From the NCBI GenBank assembly GCA_015660915.1, contig JACTTZ010000006.1, positions 40,823 to 104,822 on the forward strand: 64,000 bases of DNA, read 5' to 3'. A model generated the notes under the pieces. That model was given only the letters and a program-made list of their open reading frames with translations. It was not told the origin of the DNA and made no database searches. Origin of the DNA: Methanomicrobia archaeon. GTDB lineage: Archaea > Halobacteriota > Bog-38 > Methanoflorentales > Methanoflorentaceae. The translations under genes were made by a program, and so were the position numbers. Within the stretch, counting starts at the first letter, position 1. Every line of letters begins with the position of its first letter. Shown here one piece after another: positions 27,634-34,499 of this stretch.

Positions 27634-27757
27634 TTTTTTTGATTGTTACTTCGATATAATCTCCTTTCTGTAATCCCTCGTCTTCCCACGCTTTTTTATC
27701 GATTACAATACGTCTTTGCTTGTCATTCTTAACTTGCACAATAAATGGTTTTGACAT
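27611..27757 (-). CDS. Mini AbrB/SpoVT-like DNA-binding protein
   Basis: A 48-residue peptide read leftward, starting MSKPFIVQVKNDKQRR and continuing VIDKKAWEDEGLQKGDYIEV, the swapped-hairpin AbrB pattern. A GGTGA ribosome binding site precedes the ATG. It overlaps the 3' end of the restriction gene by 23 bp and is divergent from the transposase. AbrB proteins bind palindromic or repeated operators, and the 12-bp palindrome GGTGAATTCACC lies between it and the transposase, so it may repress transposase expression. Confidence 0.65.
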   Translation of the reverse strand: MSKPFIVQVKNDKQRRIVIDKKAWEDEGLQKGDYIEVTIKKIKIGGES

Positions 27758-27758
27758 A

Positions 27759-27833
27759 TTCACCATATATGTCTTCTTCACCACAAACTATTTATTCTTT
27801 CCGACCTATTATTATTGTGGTGAATTCACCATA
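27759..27833. promoter_or_regulatory. Divergent control region of the AbrB-like gene and transposase B
   Basis: Contains TTCACCATA at 27759-27767 and again at 27825-27833, and the perfect palindrome GGTGAATTCACC at 27819-27830. The palindrome overlaps the GGTGA that would serve as ribosome binding site for a GTG start of the transposase. Confidence 0.5.
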
Positions 27834-27845
27834 GACGTGACAATC

Positions 27846-29084
27846 ATGCAAGCTCAAGAATTGTTGGAAGCTCGGAAGGAACGAGGCACGGAAATAGCAC
27901 ATAACAACCACATCAAAAAGAGCGAGAAGGGGTGGCTAGTCCATTCTCAAACGAGCGATGCATCTTACATCGTTCAGTTCTCAGAGTTTGACCACACACA
28001 TTCATGCGATTGTCCTGATTACCAATACCGGAAAATCAAGTGCAAACACATCTTCGCGGTTGAACTCATTGTTACCGAAGAGATCGACGAGCTAGGTAAG
28101 GTCACACAGACTGTCACAAAGAAGGTCAGCTACACACAGGATTGGCAAGCCTACGACCACGCTCAGATACACCAAAAGGAACTGTTCATGCAACTGCTTC
28201 AAGACGTATGCCGCCGTGTGCCACAGCCTGAATACACATTCGGAAGACCGAAGCTGCCGCTATCTGATATGGTGTTCCTATCAGCCCTCAAGGTGTTTAG
28301 CACCTTCTCATTAAGACGGTTCTTGACAGATGCAGAGATAGCAAAAGAACGCGGCTACATCGAGAACGTGCCGACGTATGTTTCTGTTGCTCACTATATG
28401 GAGAATCCAGACGTAACGCCTATTATCAAGGAGCTTATCACGGTAACGAGTCTTCCGCTAACGTCTGTCGAAACAGATTTCACGATAGACAGCTCAGGAT
28501 TTGGAACCTCAAGGTTTGTTAAGTGGTTCGACCACAAATACGGTAAGGAAGTTGATACAAGGGCGTGGGTTAAAGCTCACCTCATATGCGGAGTGAAGAC
28601 GAACATTGTGACGGCGGTTGAACTGACGATGACAAACGAACACGATACGAAATTCCTACCTGAACTGGTGTTTCAGACGGCTCAGAACTTTAACGTCAAG
28701 GAAGTTTCGGGGGACAAGGCGTATTCGTCAAGGAAGAACTTACAGCTCATTGGCGACTTGGGAGCTACGCCCTATATTCCTTTTAGAAAGGGAACGACAG
28801 GACTCTCTAAGGGCTCAACGATGTGGAAGAAGATGTACCACTACTTCGAATTCAAAAACGAAGAATTTTTAGAGCATTACCACAAGCGGAGCAACGCAGA
28901 AACCACTTTTCATATGATAAAGAGTAAGTTCGGGGATTCGGTGCGGAGTAAGACAGAGGTTGCTCAGGTCAATGAAGTGCTGTTGAAAGTGTTGTGTCAC
29001 AACATCTGCGTTGTGATTCAAGAGATGTTCGAGCTCGGACTCGATATTAGTTCGTTGTTTCCTATAGGAAATAAGCTAACTTAG
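27846..29084 (+). CDS. Transposase B, SWIM zinc finger plus DDE domain
   Basis: An intact 412-residue transposase. The N-terminal SWIM finger has Cys54, Cys56, Cys66 and His68 (CDCPDYQYRKIKCKH). The RNase H-like domain has Asp215 (TIDSSGFG), Asp290 (SGDKAYSS) and Glu352 (NAETTFHMIK), as in IS4/IS5-like transposases. The ATG beginning QAQELLEARKERG was chosen; a GTG three codons upstream is possible, and longer N-terminal readings enter the control region. I cannot name the IS family. It likely recognises the terminal iterons and could also mobilise element A. Confidence 0.88.
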   Translation: MQAQELLEARKERGTEIAHNNHIKKSEKGWLVHSQTSDASYIVQFSEFDHTHSCDCPDYQYRKIKCKHIFAVELIVTEEIDELGKVTQTVTKKVSYTQDWQAYDHAQIHQKELFMQLLQDVCRRVPQPEYTFGRPKLPLSDMVFLSALKVFSTFSLRRFLTDAEIAKERGYIENVPTYVSVAHYMENPDVTPIIKELITVTSLPLTSVETDFTIDSSGFGTSRFVKWFDHKYGKEVDTRAWVKAHLICGVKTNIVTAVELTMTNEHDTKFLPELVFQTAQNFNVKEVSGDKAYSSRKNLQLIGDLGATPYIPFRKGTTGLSKGSTMWKKMYHYFEFKNEEFLEHYHKRSNAETTFHMIKSKFGDSVRSKTEVAQVNEVLLKVLCHNICVVIQEMFELGLDISSLFPIGNKLT

Positions 29085-29090
29085 GTTAAC

Positions 29091-29209
29091 GTCAACCGCG
29101 GTTAACGTTATGCTCTTCGAGAGCCGTTCTTAGCTTCATTTGAGTGTTTCCATTGGAAACTGTTAAGTGCACTTAACGTTAAGCGCGCTTGACCTTAACC
29201 GCGGTTAAG
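29091..29209. repeat. Array of 16-bp palindromes near the right end of transposon B
   Basis: Four 16-bp perfect or near-perfect palindromes: GTCAACCGCGGTTAAC at 29091, then three that abut without spacer at 29162 (GTTAAGTGCACTTAAC), 29178 (GTTAAGCGCGCTTGAC) and 29194 (CTTAACCGCGGTTAAG). The half-site is GTTAA. Possible protein binding array or end-processing structure. Confidence 0.75.
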
Positions 29210-29261
29210 ATGTCAATGAATAGCATGGTTAGTTTTGGGTTCTCTTTTTTTGAAAATCTCT

Positions 29262-29293
29262 TGTTAAAAAAGTAAGACGTTTGTTAAAAAAGT
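29262..29293 (+). repeat. Right iterons of transposon B
   Basis: Two TGTTAAAAAAGT cores at 29262 and 29282, 20 bp apart, followed by the terminal repeat ending at 29324. A third core is not evident. Confidence 0.78.
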
Positions 29294-29324
29294 GGGTTCA
29301 ATTTCTGACTTTATTTACAAAGCC

Positions 29325-29333
29325 TAACTCTTA
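29325..29333. repeat. Target-site duplication, copy 3 (TAACTCTTA)
   Basis: Right flank of transposon B, directly followed by the TATA-like AATATTATATATTA of the next host gene. Confidence 0.88.
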
Positions 29334-29363
29334 GAAAATATTATATATTATTAACGGCGTTAA
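29334..29363 (+). promoter_or_regulatory. Promoter and operator of the winged-helix gene
   Basis: TATA-like AATATTATATATTA followed at once by the 13-bp palindrome TTAACGGCGTTAA (29351-29363), 10 bp before the start codon. The position suits autoregulation by the winged-helix protein. Confidence 0.5.
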
Positions 29364-29373
29364 TTTGGTTGAT

Positions 29374-29655
29374 ATGAATGCACATGGCGTTGCTGCTGCA
29401 ATTACCGTAAACGATAGGCCAAACAACCTCGAAGACGTGGCCAAAAAACTACGCGTATATCCACCCAGCGTAAAACTAGTGTTCAAGGCGCTTGAACAAA
29501 ACGGCACAATGACCCTAACCGATATCAAACAGGAAACGTATTTGCCCTATCGAACAGTGAGATACGCGATCAAAAGGCTAAAAGAAGGCGGTTTGGTAAC
29601 TCGCATCTTCTACATCCAGGATGCAAGACAAAGTCTCTACCGTTTAGCGGAATAA
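29374..29655 (+). CDS. Winged helix-turn-helix transcriptional regulator
   Basis: A 93-residue MarR/ArsR-like DNA-binding protein. The wHTH is seen as LVFKALEQNGTMTLTDIKQETYLPYRTVRYAIKRLKEGGLV followed by the wing (read across, not one motif). No ligand domain. Its promoter starts directly at the third TAACTCTTA copy, so insertion of the transposon pair replaced everything upstream of its TATA box. A TTG three codons upstream is an alternative start. Confidence 0.82.
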   Translation: MNAHGVAAAITVNDRPNNLEDVAKKLRVYPPSVKLVFKALEQNGTMTLTDIKQETYLPYRTVRYAIKRLKEGGLVTRIFYIQDARQSLYRLAE

Positions 29656-29738
29656 CTGTTTATGTGCTCGTTCGATCTTGCTAACCCCGTACCAGATCTG
29701 CGCAGCGGTTTCAGAACGACGATTAGAGTCGGACCACC

Positions 29739-30098
29739 TTAGAAGCAACAGCCCGAATCCAGCGGCTCTTCCGCGGCACGCTTATCAAGAACTAATTTGA
29801 TTTTATTGCACACGTCACAGAGGTGCGTTGAAAGCGCATCAGGATCGTCTTTGTATTCTTCAAGGTAATCGTCGATCACCTCGAGCACCTCGGTATCTTG
29901 TCCTACAGTCCCCCGTTTGCTTTTAACGTATTGATTAACAGCAGCGGGCGTAACGCCGAGTATTCGCGCGATTTGCGCCTGGCTTATTCCCTCGTCCTTC
30001 ATTCGTACCGCCATCTCCGCTCGTATCGCCGGAAGGACGTACTGCACGATTATCTCACATCGCGGCCTAATCTTTGACGCCCTATCTGTTTCGCTCAT
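29739..30098 (-). CDS. XRE-type HTH regulator with C-terminal cysteines (COG2522 type)
   Basis: A 119-residue protein with an HTH (ISQAQIARILGVTPAAVNQYV) in the first half and four cysteines in the second: HLCDVC and, at the very C-terminus, SGCCF. The arrangement suggests a metal or Fe-S sensing regulator as in archaeal COG2522 proteins. It begins 3 bp after the SepCysS stop codon, so it is in the same operon and may tie cysteine or Fe-S status to transcription. The ligand is inferred, not shown. Confidence 0.75.
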   Translation of the reverse strand: MSETDRASKIRPRCEIIVQYVLPAIRAEMAVRMKDEGISQAQIARILGVTPAAVNQYVKSKRGTVGQDTEVLEVIDDYLEEYKDDPDALSTHLCDVCNKIKLVLDKRAAEEPLDSGCCF

Positions 30099-30101
30099 GT
30101 G

Positions 30102-31274
30102 CTACAACAGTTCATATTTCTCGGCGATCTCCTTAAAGGCATCTGCGACATACGACGTTTGGTCCCACGTTAAGCCGTATGTGTTGAGCTTCCACGTGCG
30201 GGTCGCGCCTGCAAACTCGCCGACGATGCCGCGCTGTTTCAGCTCGTCGCTGAAGAAGAACCCTCGTCGCTTGTGGTCCCTGGCGATCTTATCAAAGCTG
30301 CCAGAGGTATCCACTTTCGTCAGGGTGTGCTTGCGCGGGTACTCGCTCAAACATTTGTTGCCCTTAATGCTGAGGAGGGCTTCGATTACTGAGTTCGACT
30401 TAGTTACATAATTCTGCCAATCACTGACACGCCGCTCGATAGTCGGAAATGAGGCCATCATGGCAAGGATGTTAGCCCCCATGAGCGTACAACCGAGCAT
30501 TTCGACCTCCTTAATACCGAACTTGCGCCCCGTGACGTCGCCGATCATCTGCGTCGTGCGAAGAACCGGATCCGCATACTCGGCAGTGGTCGCCAATACA
30601 CCGCTTGGCGCTGGAGAGGCCATCGACTTGTGCCCGCTCCCTACGACGAAATCGACGCCGAGCGCCTTACCATCGACCGGCTTGATGCCAACGGTATACG
30701 CGCCGTTGTAGAGGATAGGAATGTCGTACTGGTGGGCTGCCTTCGCCGCCCCTGCGATATCGTGCTCATTTGCAAACGAGTAGTCGAAGTGGTCGAGCAT
30801 GACGAGTGCGGGCGCCTTGCCCTGTTCGCGCGTTACCTCCTCTATCTTCTGCGCAACGGCGTCGCCGGTTATGACGTTATGCTTGTTTAGAGGGACCTCT
30901 TTCACGATTGCCTTTGCATTCTCAACCGCCAAAAACTCGGTATAGTGTGCCAGGGCGGAAACCAAAACAGTGTCCCCCTTTTCGGCGAGTGAGAGGCAGA
31001 CGGCTTGAAAGGCACGTCGCGCCCCCGGCGTGACACGCGCTTCGTCCATGTTGAGGAACTTGGCGAGATCGCTGTGAAATTCCGCGATAGGTGGCTTCGT
31101 GATCTTATCGAGCCGAAAAGGCTTGCGGCATTGATCGCACGTTGAATAGCCGTCGCCGTAAGCGATAAGCGCCTTCATCGCATCGGCAGTGAGTCGGCCT
31201 GCCGCTTGGATGGGTTGAATATTAATGTAGTTCTCTTCGACCTCGCGGACGGGAATATTATTTGCGATCTTCAT
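30102..31274 (-). CDS. pscS: O-phosphoseryl-tRNA(Cys):cysteinyl-tRNA synthase (SepCysS)
   Basis: PLP enzyme of 390 residues that converts phosphoseryl-tRNA(Cys) to cysteinyl-tRNA(Cys), the archaeal route to cysteine. Seen: NIQPIQAAGRLT, the paired cysteines STCDQC at 46 and 49, a third in EMLGCTLMG (the three conserved family cysteines), and the PLP lysine in GSGHKSMASPAPSG. The chosen ATG gives the family N-terminus KIANNIPVREVEE. It overlaps the small helical gene upstream by 17 bp. The partner SepRS is not in the window; tRNA-Cys is at 14.9 kb. Confidence 0.95.
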   Translation of the reverse strand: MKIANNIPVREVEENYINIQPIQAAGRLTADAMKALIAYGDGYSTCDQCRKPFRLDKITKPPIAEFHSDLAKFLNMDEARVTPGARRAFQAVCLSLAEKGDTVLVSALAHYTEFLAVENAKAIVKEVPLNKHNVITGDAVAQKIEEVTREQGKAPALVMLDHFDYSFANEHDIAGAAKAAHQYDIPILYNGAYTVGIKPVDGKALGVDFVVGSGHKSMASPAPSGVLATTAEYADPVLRTTQMIGDVTGRKFGIKEVEMLGCTLMGANILAMMASFPTIERRVSDWQNYVTKSNSVIEALLSIKGNKCLSEYPRKHTLTKVDTSGSFDKIARDHKRRGFFFSDELKQRGIVGEFAGATRTWKLNTYGLTWDQTSYVADAFKEIAEKYELL

Positions 31275-31449
31275 GCTCGAAAACTCCTTCCAGTCTCGAC
31301 AGGGCTTCTTTTGCATGAAGAACCATGTCAAGCGCCTGAGCTCGTTGTTTCTCGCTCAACTTGTGCAGGGGTGCTGTCTCTCTGAGCAGCACCCTCAGAT
31401 CGGTGAGCGCGAACAACGCTTCAAAAAGGGTATCCACTTGTTCACTCAT
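31258..31449 (-). CDS. Small helical protein ahead of SepCysS
   Basis: A 63-residue all-helical protein (SEQVDTLFEALFALTDLR, then SEKQRAQALDMVLHAKEAL). It overlaps the SepCysS start by 17 bp, indicating translational coupling. In other archaea the SepRS-SepCysS complex is held together by SepCysE, sometimes fused to the SepCysS N-terminus; this peptide is shorter than SepCysE, and a functional link is an inference from position only. Confidence 0.6.
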   Translation of the reverse strand: MSEQVDTLFEALFALTDLRVLLRETAPLHKLSEKQRAQALDMVLHAKEALSRLEGVFEHEDRK

Positions 31450-31683
31450 GCTTTAATCTCAAAATTGGTCTTGCCTTCACGTTGTCGTAGCTCATGACAC
31501 GACTATAATCAACGTCCTGTACGATATGCAAGCTATTGAACGTTCATAAAAGGACAAAATATGCCGGCAACTGCACGCTCATCATTCGAGTCATACATAA
31601 AGTCATGTACGAACAGATCGTGCACGGTTAAGGTGACACGTGTCGATTGATCGAATGCAATCAAAAAAAGGGGGGGATGTCGA

Positions 31684-32196
31684 ATTCGACTTCTTCTAAT
31701 CCACTCGGATAAGATCAGCTACAAGGTAACCCAACGAACGAAGGTGGCTGAGGACATAGAATCGACCGCGGATAGCATGGAAGACTGTCTCGTTGTCTTC
31801 TCAAGTGTGGAGAAGCTTGACGAGCTCAATGCACCAGGAGTGGCCGAAGCGGCAAAGAACAGCATCGTCGACGTGCTGGGCAAGCTAAAGGAAGACCGTA
31901 TCATGCTCTTCCCATTTGCGCACCTCACGAGCACGTTAAGCTCCCCTCAAGTGGCGTTACAGATACTTCTGTCGCTTGAAGAGGCATTAAAAACAGAGGG
32001 CTTCACCGTCAAAAGGGCGCCTTTTGGGTGGAACAAGGAGTTCGACATCAAGAGTAAGGGACATCCGCTGGCCGTTCTTTCAAAGGTCATCTGCCCGTAC
32101 GGCAAGATGGAGTGCGATTTCCTGTGCCCGTATTGCACGAATCCGATAAAGATTCAGGACCTCGGCTGCGAGCGTAAGCCGCTCCCGATGGCTTAG
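31684..32196 (+). CDS. Stand-alone archaeal threonyl-tRNA synthetase editing domain
   Basis: About 170 residues matching the D-aminoacyl-deacylase-like editing domain at the N-terminus of archaeal ThrRS, which removes Ser from tRNA-Thr. The match covers LLLIHSDKISYKVTQRTKVAED, LVVFSSVEKLDE, MLFPFAHLTS, and KRAPFGWNKEF with SKGHPLAVLSK. The catalytic synthetase part is absent. The N-terminus fits the family only from an ATT codon, preceded at good distance by GGGGGGAT; the first in-frame GTG (31744) would delete the first strand. A Cys-rich tail (CPYGKMECDFLCPYC) is unusual. Confidence 0.85.
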   Translation: MRLLLIHSDKISYKVTQRTKVAEDIESTADSMEDCLVVFSSVEKLDELNAPGVAEAAKNSIVDVLGKLKEDRIMLFPFAHLTSTLSSPQVALQILLSLEEALKTEGFTVKRAPFGWNKEFDIKSKGHPLAVLSKVICPYGKMECDFLCPYCTNPIKIQDLGCERKPLPMA

Positions 32197-32320
32197 CTCT
32201 TTGAGCGGATTACATTGGCTAAGTTAGAGCTACGGGCACATGAAAGACTAAACAAAGAAAGGCCAAGCGCGGGCGATAGTGCGTTTAAGCGCGACAAGTG
32301 CACGCAAAACGAGGAGTGGT

Positions 32321-32773
32321 ATGTATAGCGAGAAAGTCATGCTTCATTTTATGAACCCGCACAATATGGGGGAGATCGAGAACCCGAGTGGGGTCGGCGT
32401 TGTCGGCAACCCCGTGTGTGGGGACCTCATGCAGATTCAGATCAAGGTGGAAGACGGTGTTCTTACGGACGTCAAGTTCAAGACGTTCGGCTGTGGGGCA
32501 GCCATCGCAACGAGCAGCATGGTCACCGATCTGGCGATCGGAAAGACGATCGAAGAGGCGCTCAAGATCACGCGAGAAGACGTCGCCGAGAACCTCGAAG
32601 GGTTGCCTCCGGTGAAGATGCACTGCTCCAATCTGGCCGCCGACGCCCTCCACGCCGCGATAGAGGATTATCTGAAGAAAGAGGGGCGCGGCGAGTGGCT
32701 CAATGGAAAGAAAAAGGCCACAAAGAAAAGGACTGGAACAAAAAAGGGTGCGCGTCGGCGGCGGGCCGCCTAA
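32321..32773 (+). CDS. iscU: IscU/NifU-type Fe-S scaffold protein
   Basis: A 150-residue scaffold on which Fe-S clusters are built. The three cluster cysteines are Cys33 (NPVCGD), Cys58 (FGCGAA) and Cys102 (MHCSNLA), with the conserved Asp35. GAGGAG precedes the ATG, fixing the start. The last 25 residues are almost all Lys, Arg, Ala and Thr, a tail foreign to the family that could bind nucleic acid. No IscS gene is adjacent; proximity to SepCysS and its Cys-containing regulator suggests joint sulfur management. Confidence 0.93.
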   Translation: MYSEKVMLHFMNPHNMGEIENPSGVGVVGNPVCGDLMQIQIKVEDGVLTDVKFKTFGCGAAIATSSMVTDLAIGKTIEEALKITREDVAENLEGLPPVKMHCSNLAADALHAAIEDYLKKEGRGEWLNGKKKATKKRTGTKKGARRRRAA

Positions 32774-33589
32774 CGTCCGCGCAAAAGACTCTTTTTAAGT
32801 TGCGCTGAACTCCTAGGAATGCTGACCACTCAAATGAGAAAAATCACAAGAATTAAGCTTGCGTCAAGCGCGCGCATTGCTATACCCCCTTTGGATCAAT
32901 ACCTAAACAAACAGCTTGCGTGGTCTGCTGTTGAAAACGGCAATCGTGCCCCTTTTGGAGAATCACCTAAGCACTATTTCGCTCCATTGGGCAAAAAACA
33001 GACTACAATTATCCGACCATACGACTGCCCGTACGTTTTCAATCCTCGCAGGTCTACCGATGCGCATCTACCAGACCGTACGTGAAGGAGCTAAGGCCAG
33101 ATTAAAGAAGAAAAAGCTGATATTTTTCTAATAAACTCTCCGCCTCGCTGAGACGGAGATCTCACTACTTTGCTAACAAACGATAGCGTTTTAATGTTTG
33201 GGGTGCAGGTGGCAGGCTCATCCCGACGTCCCCCTAAATTCTTCGAGAAGGCCAATGGGAGATAACTGCATTTTTTGAGAGCATCGGAAGGTATGATATT
33301 ACTGCACTCGCTGCAGACCAAAACGCCAACGAAATTCTCTTACAATACAAAGCGGCTAGTCAGTCGAGAGCTGACTCTCCGGGATTGCCTACCCCTCCCC
33401 CTGGATGCATAACGCTGGCTTCAGTCACAGTCTCCAGAAGGGAGGGCAGCGGGTGCTAGTAAAACCGCTAATCGACTCTCGAAACGCCTGTGTGAGTAGG
33501 CGTCTGTGTCAGTAGAACGTCTTCCCGATAAGCAGTTGTTTTCCAGGCTAGCATTGGAGCCACAAAGGATTTCCGGGAAAAGAGATCCT
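32774..33589. other. Gene-poor stretch with decayed repeat
   Basis: 816 bp without a convincing gene. It holds a copy of the dispersed RIYQT/hairpin repeat (listed separately) and, further right, a short hairpin (ACGCCT...AGGCGT at 33484-33502). The G-rich segment near 33400-33460 could be the tail of an old insertion sequence but cannot be assigned. Confidence 0.4.
32970..33165 (+). repeat. Dispersed RIYQT/hairpin repeat, copy 2
   Basis: Encodes the degraded string TFSILAGLPMRIYQTVREGA, then AGATTAAAGAAGAAAAAG and the hairpin CTCCGCCTC-GCT-GAGACGGAG. The copies at 36.0-36.4 kb and 41.2-41.5 kb share both parts. Probably the 3' end of a decayed mobile gene. Confidence 0.6.
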
Positions 33590-33916
33590 TCAGACATCAT
33601 ATCCTGTGGCCGAATTGTACTGCTCTCTTATGCGCTTCGCAGTATCGCCGGGCACTCTCTCCTCCAGCAGGTTTAGAAACATCCCGGCAGCCTCTGGGGA
33701 GATGCACAGCAGGCACTCCGAGCCGTCCAGGATGCGGTCGGCCAGATACTTGAGGTCGTCTGTTGAGAGCCTCTTCAGCCGGTCCTGTAAATCCTCATCG
33801 TCGGCTGCAAAATGCATGGAGACCGGTGGCAGGATGGAGCGGTAATGGGTGGGTATACTCGCCTCCGGGGCAAGCTTCCTTAAGATCTCCTCATCCTTCT
33901 CATTGAGCTTTCTCAC
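33590..33916 (-). CDS. Hypothetical protein
   Basis: A 108-residue soluble helical protein (begins MRKLNEKDEEILRKLAPEAS). It has the segment RLSTDDLKYLADRILDGSECLLCISPEAAGMF split by a CLLC pair. The composition is protein-like and the ends are clean. No family recognised. Confidence 0.5.
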   Translation of the reverse strand: MRKLNEKDEEILRKLAPEASIPTHYRSILPPVSMHFAADDEDLQDRLKRLSTDDLKYLADRILDGSECLLCISPEAAGMFLNLLEERVPGDTAKRIREQYNSATGYDV

Positions 33917-34256
33917 GTACGTCCACCAGAAAGGGAGTTACCATTCTCGTAGTAATATCTTGCGACGCCCTATGGGCCGATCGCAGTTCCTTTGCTGCCT
34001 ACGCCAAGATTTCGATGCATAAAAACTGGATAACGTCTACCTGCGGCTTAACATATTGCGAACCGCTTATCCCTCCAATGCTTCATATACGCATCATAAA
34101 CGTGTTTAGGCAGCGGACGCTTGCAATGCGCCCACTCAACTCGATCTGGAGCTGCTGTCGGAGCCTGCATTAGGCTCCTTTTATGAACAAGCAATAACTG
34201 GAGCCGTGGATGTTTTATCTCAGCTAGTAATTACGTTTTAGGCGAGTTGCTTCACC
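33917..34256. other. Intergenic stretch
   Basis: No gene seen apart from the small PLPxHVYDAYM repeat at 34080-34137. Confidence 0.4.
34080..34137 (-). repeat. PLPxHVYDAYM repeat, copy 1
   Basis: Read leftward it encodes RPLPKHVYDAYMKHW. A second copy is at 36974-37030. Both sit in otherwise gene-free sequence, so they look like conserved ends of lost mobile genes. Confidence 0.6.
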
Positions 34257-34499
34257 TCATTTCATAAATGTAAGCCGATGTTCAACAAACGTGCGTGTCG
34301 ACGTAACCCCTTGAATGAGCCGTATGTCATCAACCGCTTGGTTCAATTCGGAAATTTCGTTCACTTCGATGATGATGATATAATCAACCTCTCCAAAAAC
34401 ATGCACAACTCTTGTAACGCCACTAATCTTCGCTAGTTCCTGCCACACTTCGTATTCTGCGCCACGAACAACATTCATCATTGTGAAACCAATTATCAT
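34257..34499 (-). CDS. Stand-alone Lrp/AsnC ligand-binding (RAM) domain protein
   Basis: An 80-residue protein consisting only of the RAM domain of Lrp/AsnC regulators: FTMMNVVRGAEYEVWQELAK, GVTRVVHVFGEVDYIIIIEV, and GVTSTRTFVEHRLT. It lacks the DNA-binding HTH. Such proteins form beta-alpha-beta-beta-alpha-beta rings that bind amino acids, and may modulate full-length Lrp proteins. An AAGGGGGG ribosome binding site precedes the ATG. Confidence 0.88.
   Translation of the reverse strand: MIIGFTMMNVVRGAEYEVWQELAKISGVTRVVHVFGEVDYIIIIEVNEISELNQAVDDIRLIQGVTSTRTFVEHRLTFMK

Larger units (their letters stand above)
23866..29324 (+). mobile_element. Transposon B, cargo-carrying, GTTAAAAAAGT iteron type
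   Basis: A 5459-bp element with imperfect terminal inverted repeats (GGCTTTGTAAAATAAG against, as its complement, GGCTTTGTAAATAAAG), flanked by TAACTCTTA. Left iterons have the same 18/20-bp spacing as element A but a different core. Cargo: DUF167, an EVE protein, a single-chain restriction-modification enzyme, a mini AbrB-like gene and an intact SWIM-finger DDE transposase, followed by an array of 16-bp palindromes. The architecture is seen directly; activity is inferred from the intact transposase. Confidence 0.88.

Noticed and set aside
33390..33590. TnpB/IS605-like tail in the G-rich stretch
   Set aside because: Only vague resemblance in base pattern; no motif, no terminal hairpins that could be matched with confidence.
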